Part shown: one piece after another, positions 44,234 through 53,092 of the stretch
Layout of the letters: every line of letters begins with the position of its first letter
Position numbering within the stretch: the first letter of the stretch is position 1
DNA from: Nocardia abscessus NBRC 100374
GTDB taxonomy: Bacteria > Actinomycetota > Actinomycetes > Mycobacteriales > Mycobacteriaceae
DNA: 64,000 bases
Direction of reading: 5' to 3'
Assembly (NCBI RefSeq): GCF_000308455.1
Contig: NZ_BAFP01000071.1
Coordinates: forward strand, 1 to 64,000
Notes under the pieces: generated by a model
What the model saw: the letters and a program-made list of their open reading frames with translations, nothing else
Told to the model about the DNA's origin: nothing
Databases searched by the model: none
Translations under genes and position numbers: made by a program

Positions 44234-44302
44234 ATAGTAGAAAAGCATGCTCCCACCGTCCGATTCGGGTGTCAACCGGTGGTTACCGGCCGGGACCTCC
44301 AC

Positions 44303-45079
44303 TCACCGGGCGGTCCAGCCGCCGTCGACGACGATGGTCTGGCCGGTGACGTACCGGGCGGCGTCACCGGCCAGCCAGGTGACGGCGCCGACGATGTCCG
44401 CGGCCTCCGCCTCGACCGGCAGCGGGGTGTTGCGGCGCAGGTAGGCGGCGCCGCGCTCGTCGTCGTACAGGCTGTCGGTGATCTCGCTGCGAAAGAAGCC
44501 GGGCGCCACCGTGTTCACCCGGATCGAATGTCGCGCCCATTGCACGGCCAGTTCGGCGGTGAGGCCGGACAGTCCCGCTTTGCTCGCCGCGTAGGACGCC
44601 TGCGGGATGCCGGGCACGCCGACCCGGCCGCTGATGGAGGAGACGTGGACGATGGAGCCGCGGCCCACCGCGCGCATATGCGGGAACACCGCTTGGGCGA
44701 GCAGGAACGGGGCCACCAGATTGAGTTCCAGGGTCCGGTGCACGGCGTCGAGCGGCTCGGATTCGGCGCGTTCGGTGGTGAACCGGTTTCCGGCCGCGTT
44801 GACCAGGATCTCCGGCGGTCCCAGGCCGTCGACCACCGCGGTGACCACCGCGCCGATGTCCTCGGGCCGGCTCAGGTCGCACCTCACGGGGAGCCCGCCG
44901 ATGCGCCCGGCGAGTTCGGTCAGCCGGTCCGTGCGACGGGCCGCGACAGCGACCCGGGCGCCGAGCGCGGCCAGCGCTTCCGCGACCGCGGCGCCCAGGC
45001 CGGACGACGCACCCGTCACGATCGCCACCCGGCCGTCGAGATCGAACATGTGCGGGGCGCGATCGGATCGGGAGGTCAC
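44303..45079 (-). CDS. Short-chain dehydrogenase/reductase
   Basis: A 258-residue SDR of the classical FabG-like type: IVTGASSGLGAAVAEALA, NAAGNRF, HVSSISG and YAASKAGLSG, with the C-terminal YVTGQTIVVDGGW. GTG 45079 overlaps the ligase stop (GTGA) with AGGAG six bases upstream; ATG 45049 (MFDLDGR) is an alternative. It is coupled to the upstream AMP-ligase (operon D) and probably oxidises a hydroxyacyl-CoA. Confidence 0.92.
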   Translation of the reverse strand: MTSRSDRAPHMFDLDGRVAIVTGASSGLGAAVAEALAALGARVAVAARRTDRLTELAGRIGGLPVRCDLSRPEDIGAVVTAVVDGLGPPEILVNAAGNRFTTERAESEPLDAVHRTLELNLVAPFLLAQAVFPHMRAVGRGSIVHVSSISGRVGVPGIPQASYAASKAGLSGLTAELAVQWARHSIRVNTVAPGFFRSEITDSLYDDERGAAYLRRNTPLPVEAEAADIVGAVTWLAGDAARYVTGQTIVVDGGWTAR

Positions 45080-46608
45080 GGCTGCTCCTGCGTCGTGGAC
45101 GGCGCGGTCACCAGTTCGGTCAGGCGCGTGCGCTCGATCTTGCCCATGGCGTTCACCGGCAGCGCGTCCACGCGGGTCCAGATCTCCGGCACCTTGTATC
45201 CCGCCAGCTCGCGTCGGCACAATCGCGCTACGGCGTCGAGATCTATTGTGGGAACCGCGCTTTCGATCACGGCCGCGACTTTCTGGCCGAGCCGCTCGTC
45301 CGGCACCGGGCACACGGCGACTTTCGCCACGTCGGGGTGTGTCGCGATGACCCGCTCCACCTCGAGCGGGTAGACGTTCGCCCCGCCTCGGATGATGACC
45401 ATCTTCTTGCGATCCAGCACCGAAAGCGTGCCCTCGGCGTCGACGGTGCCGACGTCGCCGGTAGGGATCGGGCCCGGCTCCGGCGGCCGCACGCCACCAC
45501 GCTCCCAATAGCCCAGCATCGGCGTCCACATTCCGGCCCACGGGCCGGTGGCGGCCGCCTGCAGCCGCAACTCGCCGAGCGAGCCGGGCGGCAGCCGGTG
45601 GCCCTCGTCGTCGTAGGCGGCGACGTCGTAGTGCGGCAGCACCCGGCCGCTGGCGCCGGGGACCCATCCGTCGCCGGGCGGATCGATCGAGACCACCGTC
45701 GGCGCCTCGGTGAGACCGTAGGTGACGCGGGGCACCGGTCCGTGCGCGGCCGCGAAAGCCGCGCGCACCGAGTCGGGAGTGTCGCTGCCGCCGCTCCAGA
45801 CTTCGCGCAGCGAGCCGAGATCGAGTCCCGGTTTGCGCGCGAGGTCGTAGAGCTGCGCCGGTGCGCCGTTCCAGACCGTGACGCGACGCTCGGCGATCCA
45901 CTCGGCGACACCATCGGCATCGCGGCGGTCCATGACGACCGCGCAGCCGCCTGCCTGCGCGGTGAGCAGGGTGGACAGCACCATCAGATTGAGGATCGTC
46001 AGCGGGAAGCTGTCGCCCTTACGCAGCTCGGGCCCCCAGCCGCGGGTCGCCGTCAGCACGGCGCCGGGCAGCAGCAGGTTGCGCTGGCTGTGCACCACGG
46101 CCTTGGGCTGCCCGGAGGTGCCGCTGGTGAAGGCGATTCCGGCCGGGGCGTCGATGTCCTGCTCGACCCGTGGCGCGGGCGCGCGGTCGAGCAGCGCCGC
46201 CCAGTGCTCGGGGTCGACCGTCCGCGGCGAGTCCACCCGGCACCGCGGGCCGGCGAGCAGGACGGCCGGTTCGCACAGATCGTGCAGGTACTGCTGTTCG
46301 TTCGCGGCCAGCGCCTCGCCGATGCCCGCCCATACCGCGCCGATGCGCTGCGCGCCGTGGAAGGCCGCCACGATGTCGAGGTCGTTGGGCAGGCAGGCGG
46401 CCACGCGGTCGCCGGGACGCACGCCCAGTGACCAGAGCGCGCCCGCCGCGCGGTGGGCCTGGTCGTCGAGTTCGACGTAGGTCCAGGCGCCGGAGGTGGC
46501 TTCCACGGCCATCGCGTCCGGGCGGGAGCCGAGGGCGGTGTCCAGCACCTGGGCGATGGGGCGAAGGGCGGGCGCGCCGGGCGGGGCGCCGCCGTTGAAA
46601 CTGTCCAC
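45076..46608 (-). CDS. AMP-dependent acyl-CoA ligase
   Basis: A 510-residue ANL ligase. The P-loop is AFTSGTSGQPKAVVHS, A5 is TYGLTEAPTV, then LDRKKMVIIRGGANVYPLEVE and the catalytic Lys in NAMGKIERTRL. I chose GTG 46608 because AAGGA lies five bases upstream and because an ATG at 46644 would put the start inside the putative GntR operator at 46624-46640. It is the first gene of operon D and activates an acid intermediate. Confidence 0.9.
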   Translation of the reverse strand: MDSFNGGAPPGAPALRPIAQVLDTALGSRPDAMAVEATSGAWTYVELDDQAHRAAGALWSLGVRPGDRVAACLPNDLDIVAAFHGAQRIGAVWAGIGEALAANEQQYLHDLCEPAVLLAGPRCRVDSPRTVDPEHWAALLDRAPAPRVEQDIDAPAGIAFTSGTSGQPKAVVHSQRNLLLPGAVLTATRGWGPELRKGDSFPLTILNLMVLSTLLTAQAGGCAVVMDRRDADGVAEWIAERRVTVWNGAPAQLYDLARKPGLDLGSLREVWSGGSDTPDSVRAAFAAAHGPVPRVTYGLTEAPTVVSIDPPGDGWVPGASGRVLPHYDVAAYDDEGHRLPPGSLGELRLQAAATGPWAGMWTPMLGYWERGGVRPPEPGPIPTGDVGTVDAEGTLSVLDRKKMVIIRGGANVYPLEVERVIATHPDVAKVAVCPVPDERLGQKVAAVIESAVPTIDLDAVARLCRRELAGYKVPEIWTRVDALPVNAMGKIERTRLTELVTAPSTTQEQP

Positions 46609-46623
46609 AGCGTCCTTGATATC

Positions 46624-46640
46624 ACTATCCTTGCAAAGAT
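46624..46640. promoter_or_regulatory. Third GntR-type operator candidate
   Basis: ACTATCCTTGCAAAGAT matches the conserved core of the two elements beside the GntR gene, with two changes inside the palindrome. It sits in the 105-bp divergent region between operon D (minus) and the CoA-transferase operon (plus). Confidence 0.5.
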
Positions 46641-46713
46641 TCATCAGATAGGCTCGGCGCCGGTTGCGGGGGCAAGGGGCGGCGGCGGAGGGGTTGCGGA
46701 AAGAGGCATGGTG

Positions 46714-47889
46714 ATGGCACACAGTGGTCCGCTGTCCGGAGTCCGTGTCGTCGATCTGACGGCGATGGTCATGGGCCCGTATTGCACGCAGATCATGGCC
46801 GACATGGGCGCGGACGTGATCAAGATCGAGCCACCGGACGGCGACAACACCCGCTACATCTCGGTGGGTCCGGAACGGGGGATGAGCGGCGTCTTCGTCA
46901 ATGTCAACCGGGGCAAGCGCAGCGTGGTGCTCGACTTGCGGTCCGAGGACGGCAAGCGGTCGTTGCGCGAACTTGTCGGGCAGGCCGACGTATTCATCCA
47001 TTCCATGCGCGCCTCGGCGATCGCCCGGCTCGGCTTCGGTTACGACGACGTGGCCGCGCTCAATCCTTCGATCGTCTACACCAATTGCTACGGCTACGGC
47101 CGCCGTGGCCGCGACGCCGGGCTCACCGCCTACGACGACACCATCCAAGCCGAGTGCGGTCTGCCCTTCGTTCAGGAGCAGCTCACCGGCACCGCCGGGT
47201 ACGTCGGCACCATCATGGCCGACAAGATCGCCGGGATGACCGCGCTGTACGCGACCACGATGGCGCTGTTCCACCGGGAACGCACCGGGCAGGGGCAAGA
47301 GGTCGAGGTGGCGATGTTCGAGACGATGGCCGCGTTCATGCTGGTCGAGCACGCCAACGGGGCCATGTTCGATCCGCCGCTGGGGCCCGCGGCCTATCCG
47401 CGCGCGGTGACGCCGAACCGCAGGCCCTATCGCACGGCGGACGGCTACCTGTCCGCGCTGGTCTACAACGACAAGCAATGGGCGGCGTTCGTCGAGGCGG
47501 TGCGCCCGCCGTGGGCCGGCCCGGAGTTCGCGACCCTGGAACAGCGCGCGGCCCGCATCGACACCGTCTATGCCCGCCTCGGCGAGACGTTCCGCGAGCG
47601 AACCACCCGCGAGTGGCTGGATCTGCTCCGGTCGCTGGACATTCCGGCCGCGCCGGTCCGCTCGCTGGACGAGCTCTTCGACAATCCGCATCTCGCCGAT
47701 GCGACTTTCTTCGAGACTGTTGATTCTCCGTACGGAACGGTTCGCTTTCCCGGACCACCAACGTGGTTCTCCCGCACTCCGGGGCGCGTCGCGGCAGCCG
47801 CGCCCCGGCTCGGCGCCGACACCGCCGAGGTGCTCGGCCGGCTGCCATCGGCCGCCGATGGTCGCCCGAACGGCCGGGTGCAGCGGTGA
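46714..47889 (+). CDS. CaiB/BaiF family (class III) CoA-transferase
   Basis: A 391-residue family III CoA-transferase. It has VVDLTAMVMGPYCTQIMADMGADVIKIE near the N-terminus and NRGKRSVVLDLRS, with the catalytic Asp expected in YDDTIQAECG. It moves CoA between acids. ATG 46714 is seven bases after AGAGG; in-frame starts at 46708 and 46711 are close alternatives. It is the first gene of operon E (46714-49924), divergent from the ligase operon. Confidence 0.92.
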   Translation: MAHSGPLSGVRVVDLTAMVMGPYCTQIMADMGADVIKIEPPDGDNTRYISVGPERGMSGVFVNVNRGKRSVVLDLRSEDGKRSLRELVGQADVFIHSMRASAIARLGFGYDDVAALNPSIVYTNCYGYGRRGRDAGLTAYDDTIQAECGLPFVQEQLTGTAGYVGTIMADKIAGMTALYATTMALFHRERTGQGQEVEVAMFETMAAFMLVEHANGAMFDPPLGPAAYPRAVTPNRRPYRTADGYLSALVYNDKQWAAFVEAVRPPWAGPEFATLEQRAARIDTVYARLGETFRERTTREWLDLLRSLDIPAAPVRSLDELFDNPHLADATFFETVDSPYGTVRFPGPPTWFSRTPGRVAAAAPRLGADTAEVLGRLPSAADGRPNGRVQR

Positions 47890-49157
47890 CCGCGTTGCGC
47901 GAGGCCGCCGACCTCGACCTCACGACGATCCTGCGGGCCGGTGACCGCATCGTGGTCGGGCAGGCGTGTGGCGAGCCCACCACCTTGATCGAGGCGCTCA
48001 TCGCGCAGGGCGGCGCGATCGGTGGCGTGTCCGCGTTCATCGCGACGAGCTTCTCCGGACTGTTCACCCCGGCCGCGACCGAGGCATTCGCCCTGTCCAG
48101 CATGGGAGCGATCGGTGCGCTGCGGTCGCTGGCCAAAGAGCATCGGCTGAGCATCGTTCCCTGCCACGTCAGCCGGGTGGGACCGATGATCGAAGCCGGA
48201 ATCCTCGGCTGCGATGTCGCTTTCGTGCAGGTGAGTCCGGCCGACGAGCGCGGTGAGCACAGCTTCGGCCTGGTCAGCGACCATGTGCGCGCGGCGGTGG
48301 CGGCGGCGCGCGTCGTGGTCGCCGAGATCAACGACCAGGTGCCCTTCACGCTGGGGGAGCGGCTGCCGGGCGCCGAAATCGACTACGCCGTCCGGGTTTC
48401 CCGGCCGCCGGTGCAGGTGCCGCCCGCGCGGATCGGCCCGGTGGACGAAGCGATCGCCGGGCACGCGGCCGCCTATATCGAGGACGGCGCGGTGCTGCAG
48501 ATCGGGGTCGGCGCCGTGCCCGACGCCGTGTTGCGCCTGCTGCACGACCGCACCGATCTCGGCGTGCATTCGGGGATGATCGGCGACGGGTTGGTCGACC
48601 TGGTCGAGTCGGGCGCGATCACCAACGCGCGCAAGACCATTGATCGCGGGGTGTCGGTCACCGGCGCGCTCATCGGCACCGAGCGCCTGTACCGGTTCGC
48701 CGACCGCAATGCGGCGATCCGGATGTGCGCCACCGACTACACCCACGACGCGGGCGTGCTCGCACGGCTGGAGCGGCTGGTCACCATCAATTCCGCCATG
48801 GAGGTCGACCTGACCGGGCAGGTGAACGCCGAACAGACCGGTGCGGCCTACCTCGGCGGCACCGGCGGGCAGGTGGACTTCGTCCGCGCGGGCGCCCGTT
48901 CGCCGGGTGGGCACGCGATCCTCGCGCTGCCGTCGACCGCCAAAGGCGGCACGGTCAGCCGGATCACCGCCACGTTGTCCGGGCCGGTCACCACGGCGCG
49001 CAGTGACGTCGACGTGATCGTCACCGAGTTCGGCGCCGCCGAACTCGCCGGGCAGACGCTGGCCGAACGCACCCGCAGACTGATCGCCGTCGCGCACCCT
49101 GATTTTCGCGAAGAGCTGGAACGCGCGGCCCACGTCGTCCAGCGGAGAGGGTTCTGA
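47886..49157 (+). CDS. Acetyl-CoA hydrolase/4-hydroxybutyrate CoA-transferase family protein
   Basis: A 423-residue protein of the class I CoA-transferase/acetyl-CoA hydrolase group. The N-terminal half has GDRIVVGQACGEPTTLIEALIA; the C-terminal half has LQIGVGAVPDAVL and a catalytic-region VNAEQTG, then GHAILALPSTAKGGTVSRI. The expected catalytic Glu is in TINSAMEVDLTGQ or VNAEQ; I cannot decide by eye. GTG 47886 overlaps the CaiB stop. Two unrelated CoA-transferases side by side suggest handling of two different acids, or recovery of CoA. Confidence 0.9.
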   Translation: MTALREAADLDLTTILRAGDRIVVGQACGEPTTLIEALIAQGGAIGGVSAFIATSFSGLFTPAATEAFALSSMGAIGALRSLAKEHRLSIVPCHVSRVGPMIEAGILGCDVAFVQVSPADERGEHSFGLVSDHVRAAVAAARVVVAEINDQVPFTLGERLPGAEIDYAVRVSRPPVQVPPARIGPVDEAIAGHAAAYIEDGAVLQIGVGAVPDAVLRLLHDRTDLGVHSGMIGDGLVDLVESGAITNARKTIDRGVSVTGALIGTERLYRFADRNAAIRMCATDYTHDAGVLARLERLVTINSAMEVDLTGQVNAEQTGAAYLGGTGGQVDFVRAGARSPGGHAILALPSTAKGGTVSRITATLSGPVTTARSDVDVIVTEFGAAELAGQTLAERTRRLIAVAHPDFREELERAAHVVQRRGF

Positions 49158-49924
49158 TGTCCGACGCCGTTGTCTTCGAGGCCCGCCCTGACGGGATCGC
49201 GATCATCACCCTCAATCGGCCGCAACGGCGCAATTGCCTGGCTCGGGACGTGCGGGAGGGCCTGTTCGACGCCTGGGACCGGTTCGAGCACGATTCCACG
49301 CTGCGCGTCGCGATCCTCACCGGCGCGGGGTCGAAAGCCTTCTGCGCGGGCGGGGATCTCGAGGAGATGGTCGCGACCGGCATGACGGTGCCGCCGCGGG
49401 ACATGTACCCGCTGCCCTACGACACCCTGGAGCTGTCCAAGCCCACCATCGCGGCGGTCAACGGCGCCGCCTTCGCCGGGGGCTGGATGATCGCCCAGGC
49501 ATGCGACCTGTGCGTCGCGAGCACCACCGCGACCTTCGCGGTCACCGAGGTGAAAGTGGGCCGCAGCTCGCCGTGGGCCGCGCCGCTGATCCACATGATC
49601 CCGCAGCGGGTGATGATGGAGATTTTGCTGACCGGCAAGCCGATCGATGCGCGCCGGGCCTATGAGATCGGGCTGGTGAACCGGTTGGCTGAACCGGACG
49701 ATCTGATGGACACCGCGCTCGGGCTGGCAGCCGAGATTCTCGCGGGCGCTCCGCTTTCGGTGCGGGCCGCCCGGGAGACGGTCATGCTCGCGACCGAGAT
49801 GGGGCGCTCGGCCGCGTTGCAAGCCGCGCGGCACGCCTCGGTGCGCTGCTACACCAGCGAGGATGCGCAGGAGGGCCCTCGCGCGTTCGCCGAGAAGCGC
49901 AGCCCGCGCTGGACCGGCCGCTGA
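49157..49924 (+). CDS. Enoyl-CoA hydratase/isomerase family protein
   Basis: A 255-residue crotonase-fold protein with SKAFCAGGDLEEMV and AAVNGAAFAGGWMIAQACDLCVAS for the oxyanion hole. VTEVKVGRSSPWAAPL covers the usual catalytic Glu area, where only a partial match is seen. ATG 49157 overlaps the preceding stop (TGATG). It is the last gene of operon E. Confidence 0.93.
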   Translation: MSDAVVFEARPDGIAIITLNRPQRRNCLARDVREGLFDAWDRFEHDSTLRVAILTGAGSKAFCAGGDLEEMVATGMTVPPRDMYPLPYDTLELSKPTIAAVNGAAFAGGWMIAQACDLCVASTTATFAVTEVKVGRSSPWAAPLIHMIPQRVMMEILLTGKPIDARRAYEIGLVNRLAEPDDLMDTALGLAAEILAGAPLSVRAARETVMLATEMGRSAALQAARHASVRCYTSEDAQEGPRAFAEKRSPRWTGR

Positions 49925-49964
49925 TCCGGCCTGCCGTCCGCCGTGTGTCTCCCTATTGTCCCTA

Positions 49965-50014
49965 TTGACCTCTCTGGAAGAACCATGCTAAGCATGTGCA
50001 CAGCACAGCATGCT
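49965..50014 (+). promoter_or_regulatory. Candidate promoter/operator of the ferredoxin gene
   Basis: A TTGACC hexamer (49965-49970) is followed by the palindrome CATGCT-A-AGCATG (49984-49996) and by AGCATGCT (50007-50014). This is a cluster of three AGCATG-type half or full sites in front of the stand-alone ferredoxin gene. Confidence 0.4.
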
Positions 50015-50105
50015 GGGCGAGTGCTCAGTCTGCGCCGGAACGGCGACCGCGACGCCGGTGCGACGTCGGGCGCTGTGCGTCCCCACCGATCAGGAGTGTG
50101 CCGTC

Positions 50106-50420
50106 ATGGCCGTATCCCCACTGTCCGAGTCGCCGGAGTCGGTCACCTGCGGGGTGGTGACCGTGCTGTTGGACGGCACGAAGTCCACCATCGAGGCGCG
50201 TCCCGGCGAAACCGTGCTGGAGGCCGCGAAGCGGGCCGGGCTCAACCCGCCGTTCGCCTGTGAGGAGGGCAACTGCGGCACCTGCATGGCACGGCTTGTC
50301 GAGGGTCGCGTCGAGATGCGGGTGAACGATGCCCTCACCGACGAGGACGTGGCCGAGGGCTATGTGCTCACCTGTCAGTCCCTCCCGCAGACCCCGTCGG
50401 TGGGCGTCGACTACGTGTGA
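50106..50420 (+). CDS. Plant-type [2Fe-2S] ferredoxin
   Basis: A 104-residue ferredoxin. The ligands Cys52-x4-Cys57-x2-Cys60 and Cys90 (29 residues later) fit the plant-type pattern exactly (CEEGNCGTC, LTC). The sequence resembles the ferredoxin domain of Rieske-oxygenase reductases, but without FAD or NAD domains. It could feed electrons to the Rieske oxygenase of operon A, which has no partner nearby; this is inference. ATG 50106 has AGGAG ten bases upstream. It is monocistronic. Confidence 0.93.
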   Translation: MAVSPLSESPESVTCGVVTVLLDGTKSTIEARPGETVLEAAKRAGLNPPFACEEGNCGTCMARLVEGRVEMRVNDALTDEDVAEGYVLTCQSLPQTPSVGVDYV

Positions 50421-50502
50421 CCCGATCGCGCGGCTGGGCCCGCGGGTGCCCGCAGTGCACGGATTTCAGCCGGTTCCGCCGGAGCCCGGCGCGCTGAGCG
50501 GC

Positions 50503-51471
50503 TTATCGCCACACGTCCACCAGGACCTTGCCGATCGCGCGGCCGTCGGCCACGTGCCGCAGCGCGGATGCCACCTGTTCGAGCGGGTAGCGCGCGCCGA
50601 TGTGCGGCCGGACCTGCCCGTCCGCCAGCAGCGCCGCGAGTTCACCCTCGTTGCGCCGATATTCGGCCGGATCGAGATCCTGGAACTGGAACCCCAGCAG
50701 CCGCACGCCTTTGAGCAGCACCACATTCAGCGGGATACGCGGGATGACGCCGGAGGCGTAGCCGACCGTGACGAAACGCCCGCGGCGTGCCAGTGACCGC
50801 ATGGCGGGTTCGGCGAGGTCACCACCGACCGGATCGATGACGGCGTCGGCACCGTCGGGCAGTGCGGCGCGCAGTGCGTCGCGTAACGGCCTCTCGGTGT
50901 GATCGATCAGATGCCGGGCGCCGTATCGGCTTGCGGCGGCGAGCTTCTCCGGCGAGGAGGCCACCGCGGTGACCTCGGCCCCCATTCGCACGGCCAGTTG
51001 CACGGCGGCCAGCCCGACCCCACCGCCCGCGCCGAGCACGATCACCCGATCGCTCGCGCCGACCCGCGCCACCGACCGCAGCGTGTGGTAGGCGGTGCGA
51101 TAGGCCACGCCGAAGGCCGCGGCGGTCCGCAGATCCACGCCCTCCGGTATCCGGGTCAGGGCGTCGGGCGTGACCACCACCTCTTCGGCGAAGGCGCCGA
51201 ACAACCCCGTGCCGGTCACCCGGTCGCCGATCGCGAATCCGGTTACGTTGTCGCCGAGTTCCTCGACGACGCCGGCGAATTCGCTGCCTGGGACGAACGG
51301 CGGCGCGACGCTGACCTGATACTTGTCGGCGATCAACAGCACATCCGGGAAATTGACCGCCGCGGCGGCGACCCGGACCCGCACCTGGCCTGCCGCCGGT
51401 CGCGGCGCGGCCGACTCCCGCAGCTGCACGACCTCCGGCGGCCCGTATGCCGGGCAGACGGCCGCGCGCAC
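50503..51471 (-). CDS. NADPH:quinone oxidoreductase-like MDR protein
   Basis: A 322-residue zinc-independent medium-chain reductase with NFPDVLLIADKYQ, PFVPGSEFAGVVEELG and the cofactor motif VLGAGGGVGLAAVQLAVRMGAEVTAV. It reduces quinones or enones/enoyl-CoA with NADPH. GTG 51471 has GGGGGAG six bases upstream and follows the hydratase stop by one base, forming operon F with it. It is the second MDR reductase of the island and is not closely similar to the one at 43172. Confidence 0.92.
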   Translation of the reverse strand: MRAAVCPAYGPPEVVQLRESAAPRPAAGQVRVRVAAAAVNFPDVLLIADKYQVSVAPPFVPGSEFAGVVEELGDNVTGFAIGDRVTGTGLFGAFAEEVVVTPDALTRIPEGVDLRTAAAFGVAYRTAYHTLRSVARVGASDRVIVLGAGGGVGLAAVQLAVRMGAEVTAVASSPEKLAAASRYGARHLIDHTERPLRDALRAALPDGADAVIDPVGGDLAEPAMRSLARRGRFVTVGYASGVIPRIPLNVVLLKGVRLLGFQFQDLDPAEYRRNEGELAALLADGQVRPHIGARYPLEQVASALRHVADGRAIGKVLVDVWR

Positions 51472-51472
51472 T

Positions 51473-52300
51473 TCAGCTCCCCCGCCACACCGGCGGCCGC
51501 TTCTCCAGGAACGCCTGCGCGCCCTCCTTGGCGTCGGCGCTGGTGAAAACCGTGTCCTGCCAATGCCGCAGCCGTGCGCCCGCGCGGCCGGCGTCGGTGA
51601 CGGCGAGCCGGACCAGTTCTTTGCAGGCGGCCAGGCCCAGCGGCGCGTTGGCGGCGATCCGCTGGGCGTAACTCAGCGCCGTCGTCAGCACCTGATCCGG
51701 TGCGACCACCGCGTTGACCAAGCCGATCTCGTAGCCGCGGGTGGCGGTGATCGGTTCGCCGGTCAGGGTCAGCTCGAGCGCGATGTTCATCGGGATCCGG
51801 GAACCGATGAAAGTGCCACCGCCGCCGGGGAAGAAGCCGCGTCGCACCTCCGGGAAGGCGAACTGCGCGGACTCGGAGGCGATGATGAGATCGCTGCCCA
51901 GCAGCAGCTCGAGCCCGCCGCCGATCGCGGAACCGTTCGCCGCCCCGACCACCGGGACGGTGACCCGGCCGTGCGCGAGGCGGGTGTAGGCGCTGGTGGC
52001 CGGGTCGTCGTCGTCGAACGTGGCGCCGTCGGCGAAGGCGCGCAGGTCCATGCCCGAGCAGAACGCGCGATCGCCGGAGCCGGTGAGCAGCAGGACGCGG
52101 ATGGTGGGATCGGCTTCGGCCGCCAGCACCGCCGCGCCGATGCCCCGCATCATGGCCATGGTCAGCGCGTTTCGCGCGTCGGGCCGGTTCAGTCGGATGA
52201 CGGAGACCGCGCCGTCCCGTTCGATCCGGTACTCGTCGAGCCGGCTCATCCGCGGCATCCGCTCGTCCCGGCGAGCTCGCACATCATGATCCCACGTCAT
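51473..52300 (-). CDS. Enoyl-CoA hydratase/isomerase family protein
   Basis: A 275-residue crotonase-fold protein. GDRAFCSGMDLRAFADG and GAANGSAIGGGLELLLGSDLIIAS form the oxyanion hole; FPEVRRGFFPGGGG carries a Glu at the position often used for catalysis. ATG 52300 has AGAGGAG six bases upstream; the family homology begins near residue 19. It is the first gene of operon F, divergent from the TetR gene, with two candidate operators in between. Confidence 0.92.
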   Translation of the reverse strand: MTWDHDVRARRDERMPRMSRLDEYRIERDGAVSVIRLNRPDARNALTMAMMRGIGAAVLAAEADPTIRVLLLTGSGDRAFCSGMDLRAFADGATFDDDDPATSAYTRLAHGRVTVPVVGAANGSAIGGGLELLLGSDLIIASESAQFAFPEVRRGFFPGGGGTFIGSRIPMNIALELTLTGEPITATRGYEIGLVNAVVAPDQVLTTALSYAQRIAANAPLGLAACKELVRLAVTDAGRAGARLRHWQDTVFTSADAKEGAQAFLEKRPPVWRGS

Positions 52301-52318
52301 GACAACTCCTCTCTGTGC

Positions 52319-52353
52319 GAGAATAGACTTCTCTGAGTTCAGAATGCAATTCT
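52319..52353. promoter_or_regulatory. Pair of TetR-type operator candidates
   Basis: GAGAATAGACTTCTC (52319-52333) and AGAATGCAATTCT (52341-52353) are two versions of the GAGAAT-N3-ATTCTC palindrome with centres 21 bp apart. They lie between the divergent hydratase and TetR genes, the classical place for autoregulation. Confidence 0.6.
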
Positions 52354-52432
52354 TGAACGGCCCGGTCAGAGGATGCAGCATCGCTGGAGAAGACGGCTTT
52401 CTGCACAGCGGAAGCGGAGGGAGAACCGTGCG

Positions 52433-53086
52433 GTGGCAGCAGAGAACGTGACGGCGGCGCCGGCCGACGACGTGGCGACCAGGATCGCCCGGCGGACGTT
52501 GGCCAAACGCGGTGCCGACTACGCCGCCGAGGTACGCAAGCTCCTGGACGCCGCGCTGACGGTGATCAGCGCGGCCGGTACCGCCGGACGTCCGCGGGTG
52601 GCCGATATCGTCGCCGCGGCGGGACTGTCCAACGATGCCTTCTACCGCCACTTCCCGTCCAAGGACGCGCTGGTGGCCGCCCTGCTGGAGGACGGAGCCG
52701 AGCGGTTGACCGGCTACGTGGCGCACCAGATGGGCAAGGAGGCCGACCCGCGTGCGCGCGTGCGGCGCTGGGTGGCGGCGATTCTGGCGCAGGCCAGAGA
52801 GCGGACGGCGGCCGCGACGCTGGCTGTCCTGTGGAACGCCGCAGGGCCGGGTCTCGGGCTGGCGGCGGGACCGGGCGCGGTGGACAGCGCGCTGGCCGCG
52901 CTGCTGCGCGACACGCTCGCGGAATTGGGCAGCGCCGCACCGGATTCCGATGCGGCGCTGATCGCCCACGCCACGATCGGCACACTGGCCGAGCGGCTGC
53001 GGCAGCGCAGCGAGCCCTCGCCGGACGACGTCGAGCGCATCACCGCCTTCTGCCTGCGCGCCCTGACCCCGGCGGGCCCGGAGTGA
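52433..53086 (+). CDS. TetR-family transcriptional regulator
   Basis: A 217-residue regulator. The HTH is at about 38-80 (PRVADIVAAAGLSNDAFYRHFPSKDALVAAL), followed by a helical ligand-binding domain. GTG 52433 is nine bases after GGAGGGAG; upstream in-frame codons from 52373 look non-coding. It is divergent from operon F across a double palindrome that recurs at two other promoters in the island, so it is the best candidate for their regulator. The ligand is probably an acyl-CoA intermediate (inference). Confidence 0.9.
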   Translation: MAAENVTAAPADDVATRIARRTLAKRGADYAAEVRKLLDAALTVISAAGTAGRPRVADIVAAAGLSNDAFYRHFPSKDALVAALLEDGAERLTGYVAHQMGKEADPRARVRRWVAAILAQARERTAAATLAVLWNAAGPGLGLAAGPGAVDSALAALLRDTLAELGSAAPDSDAALIAHATIGTLAERLRQRSEPSPDDVERITAFCLRALTPAGPE

Positions 53087-53092
53087 GGGTGC

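Noticed and set aside
46645..47691. Upstream extension of the AMP-ligase reading frame under the CaiB gene
   Set aside because: Overlaps the CoA-transferase coding region on the other strand and has no ligase homology.
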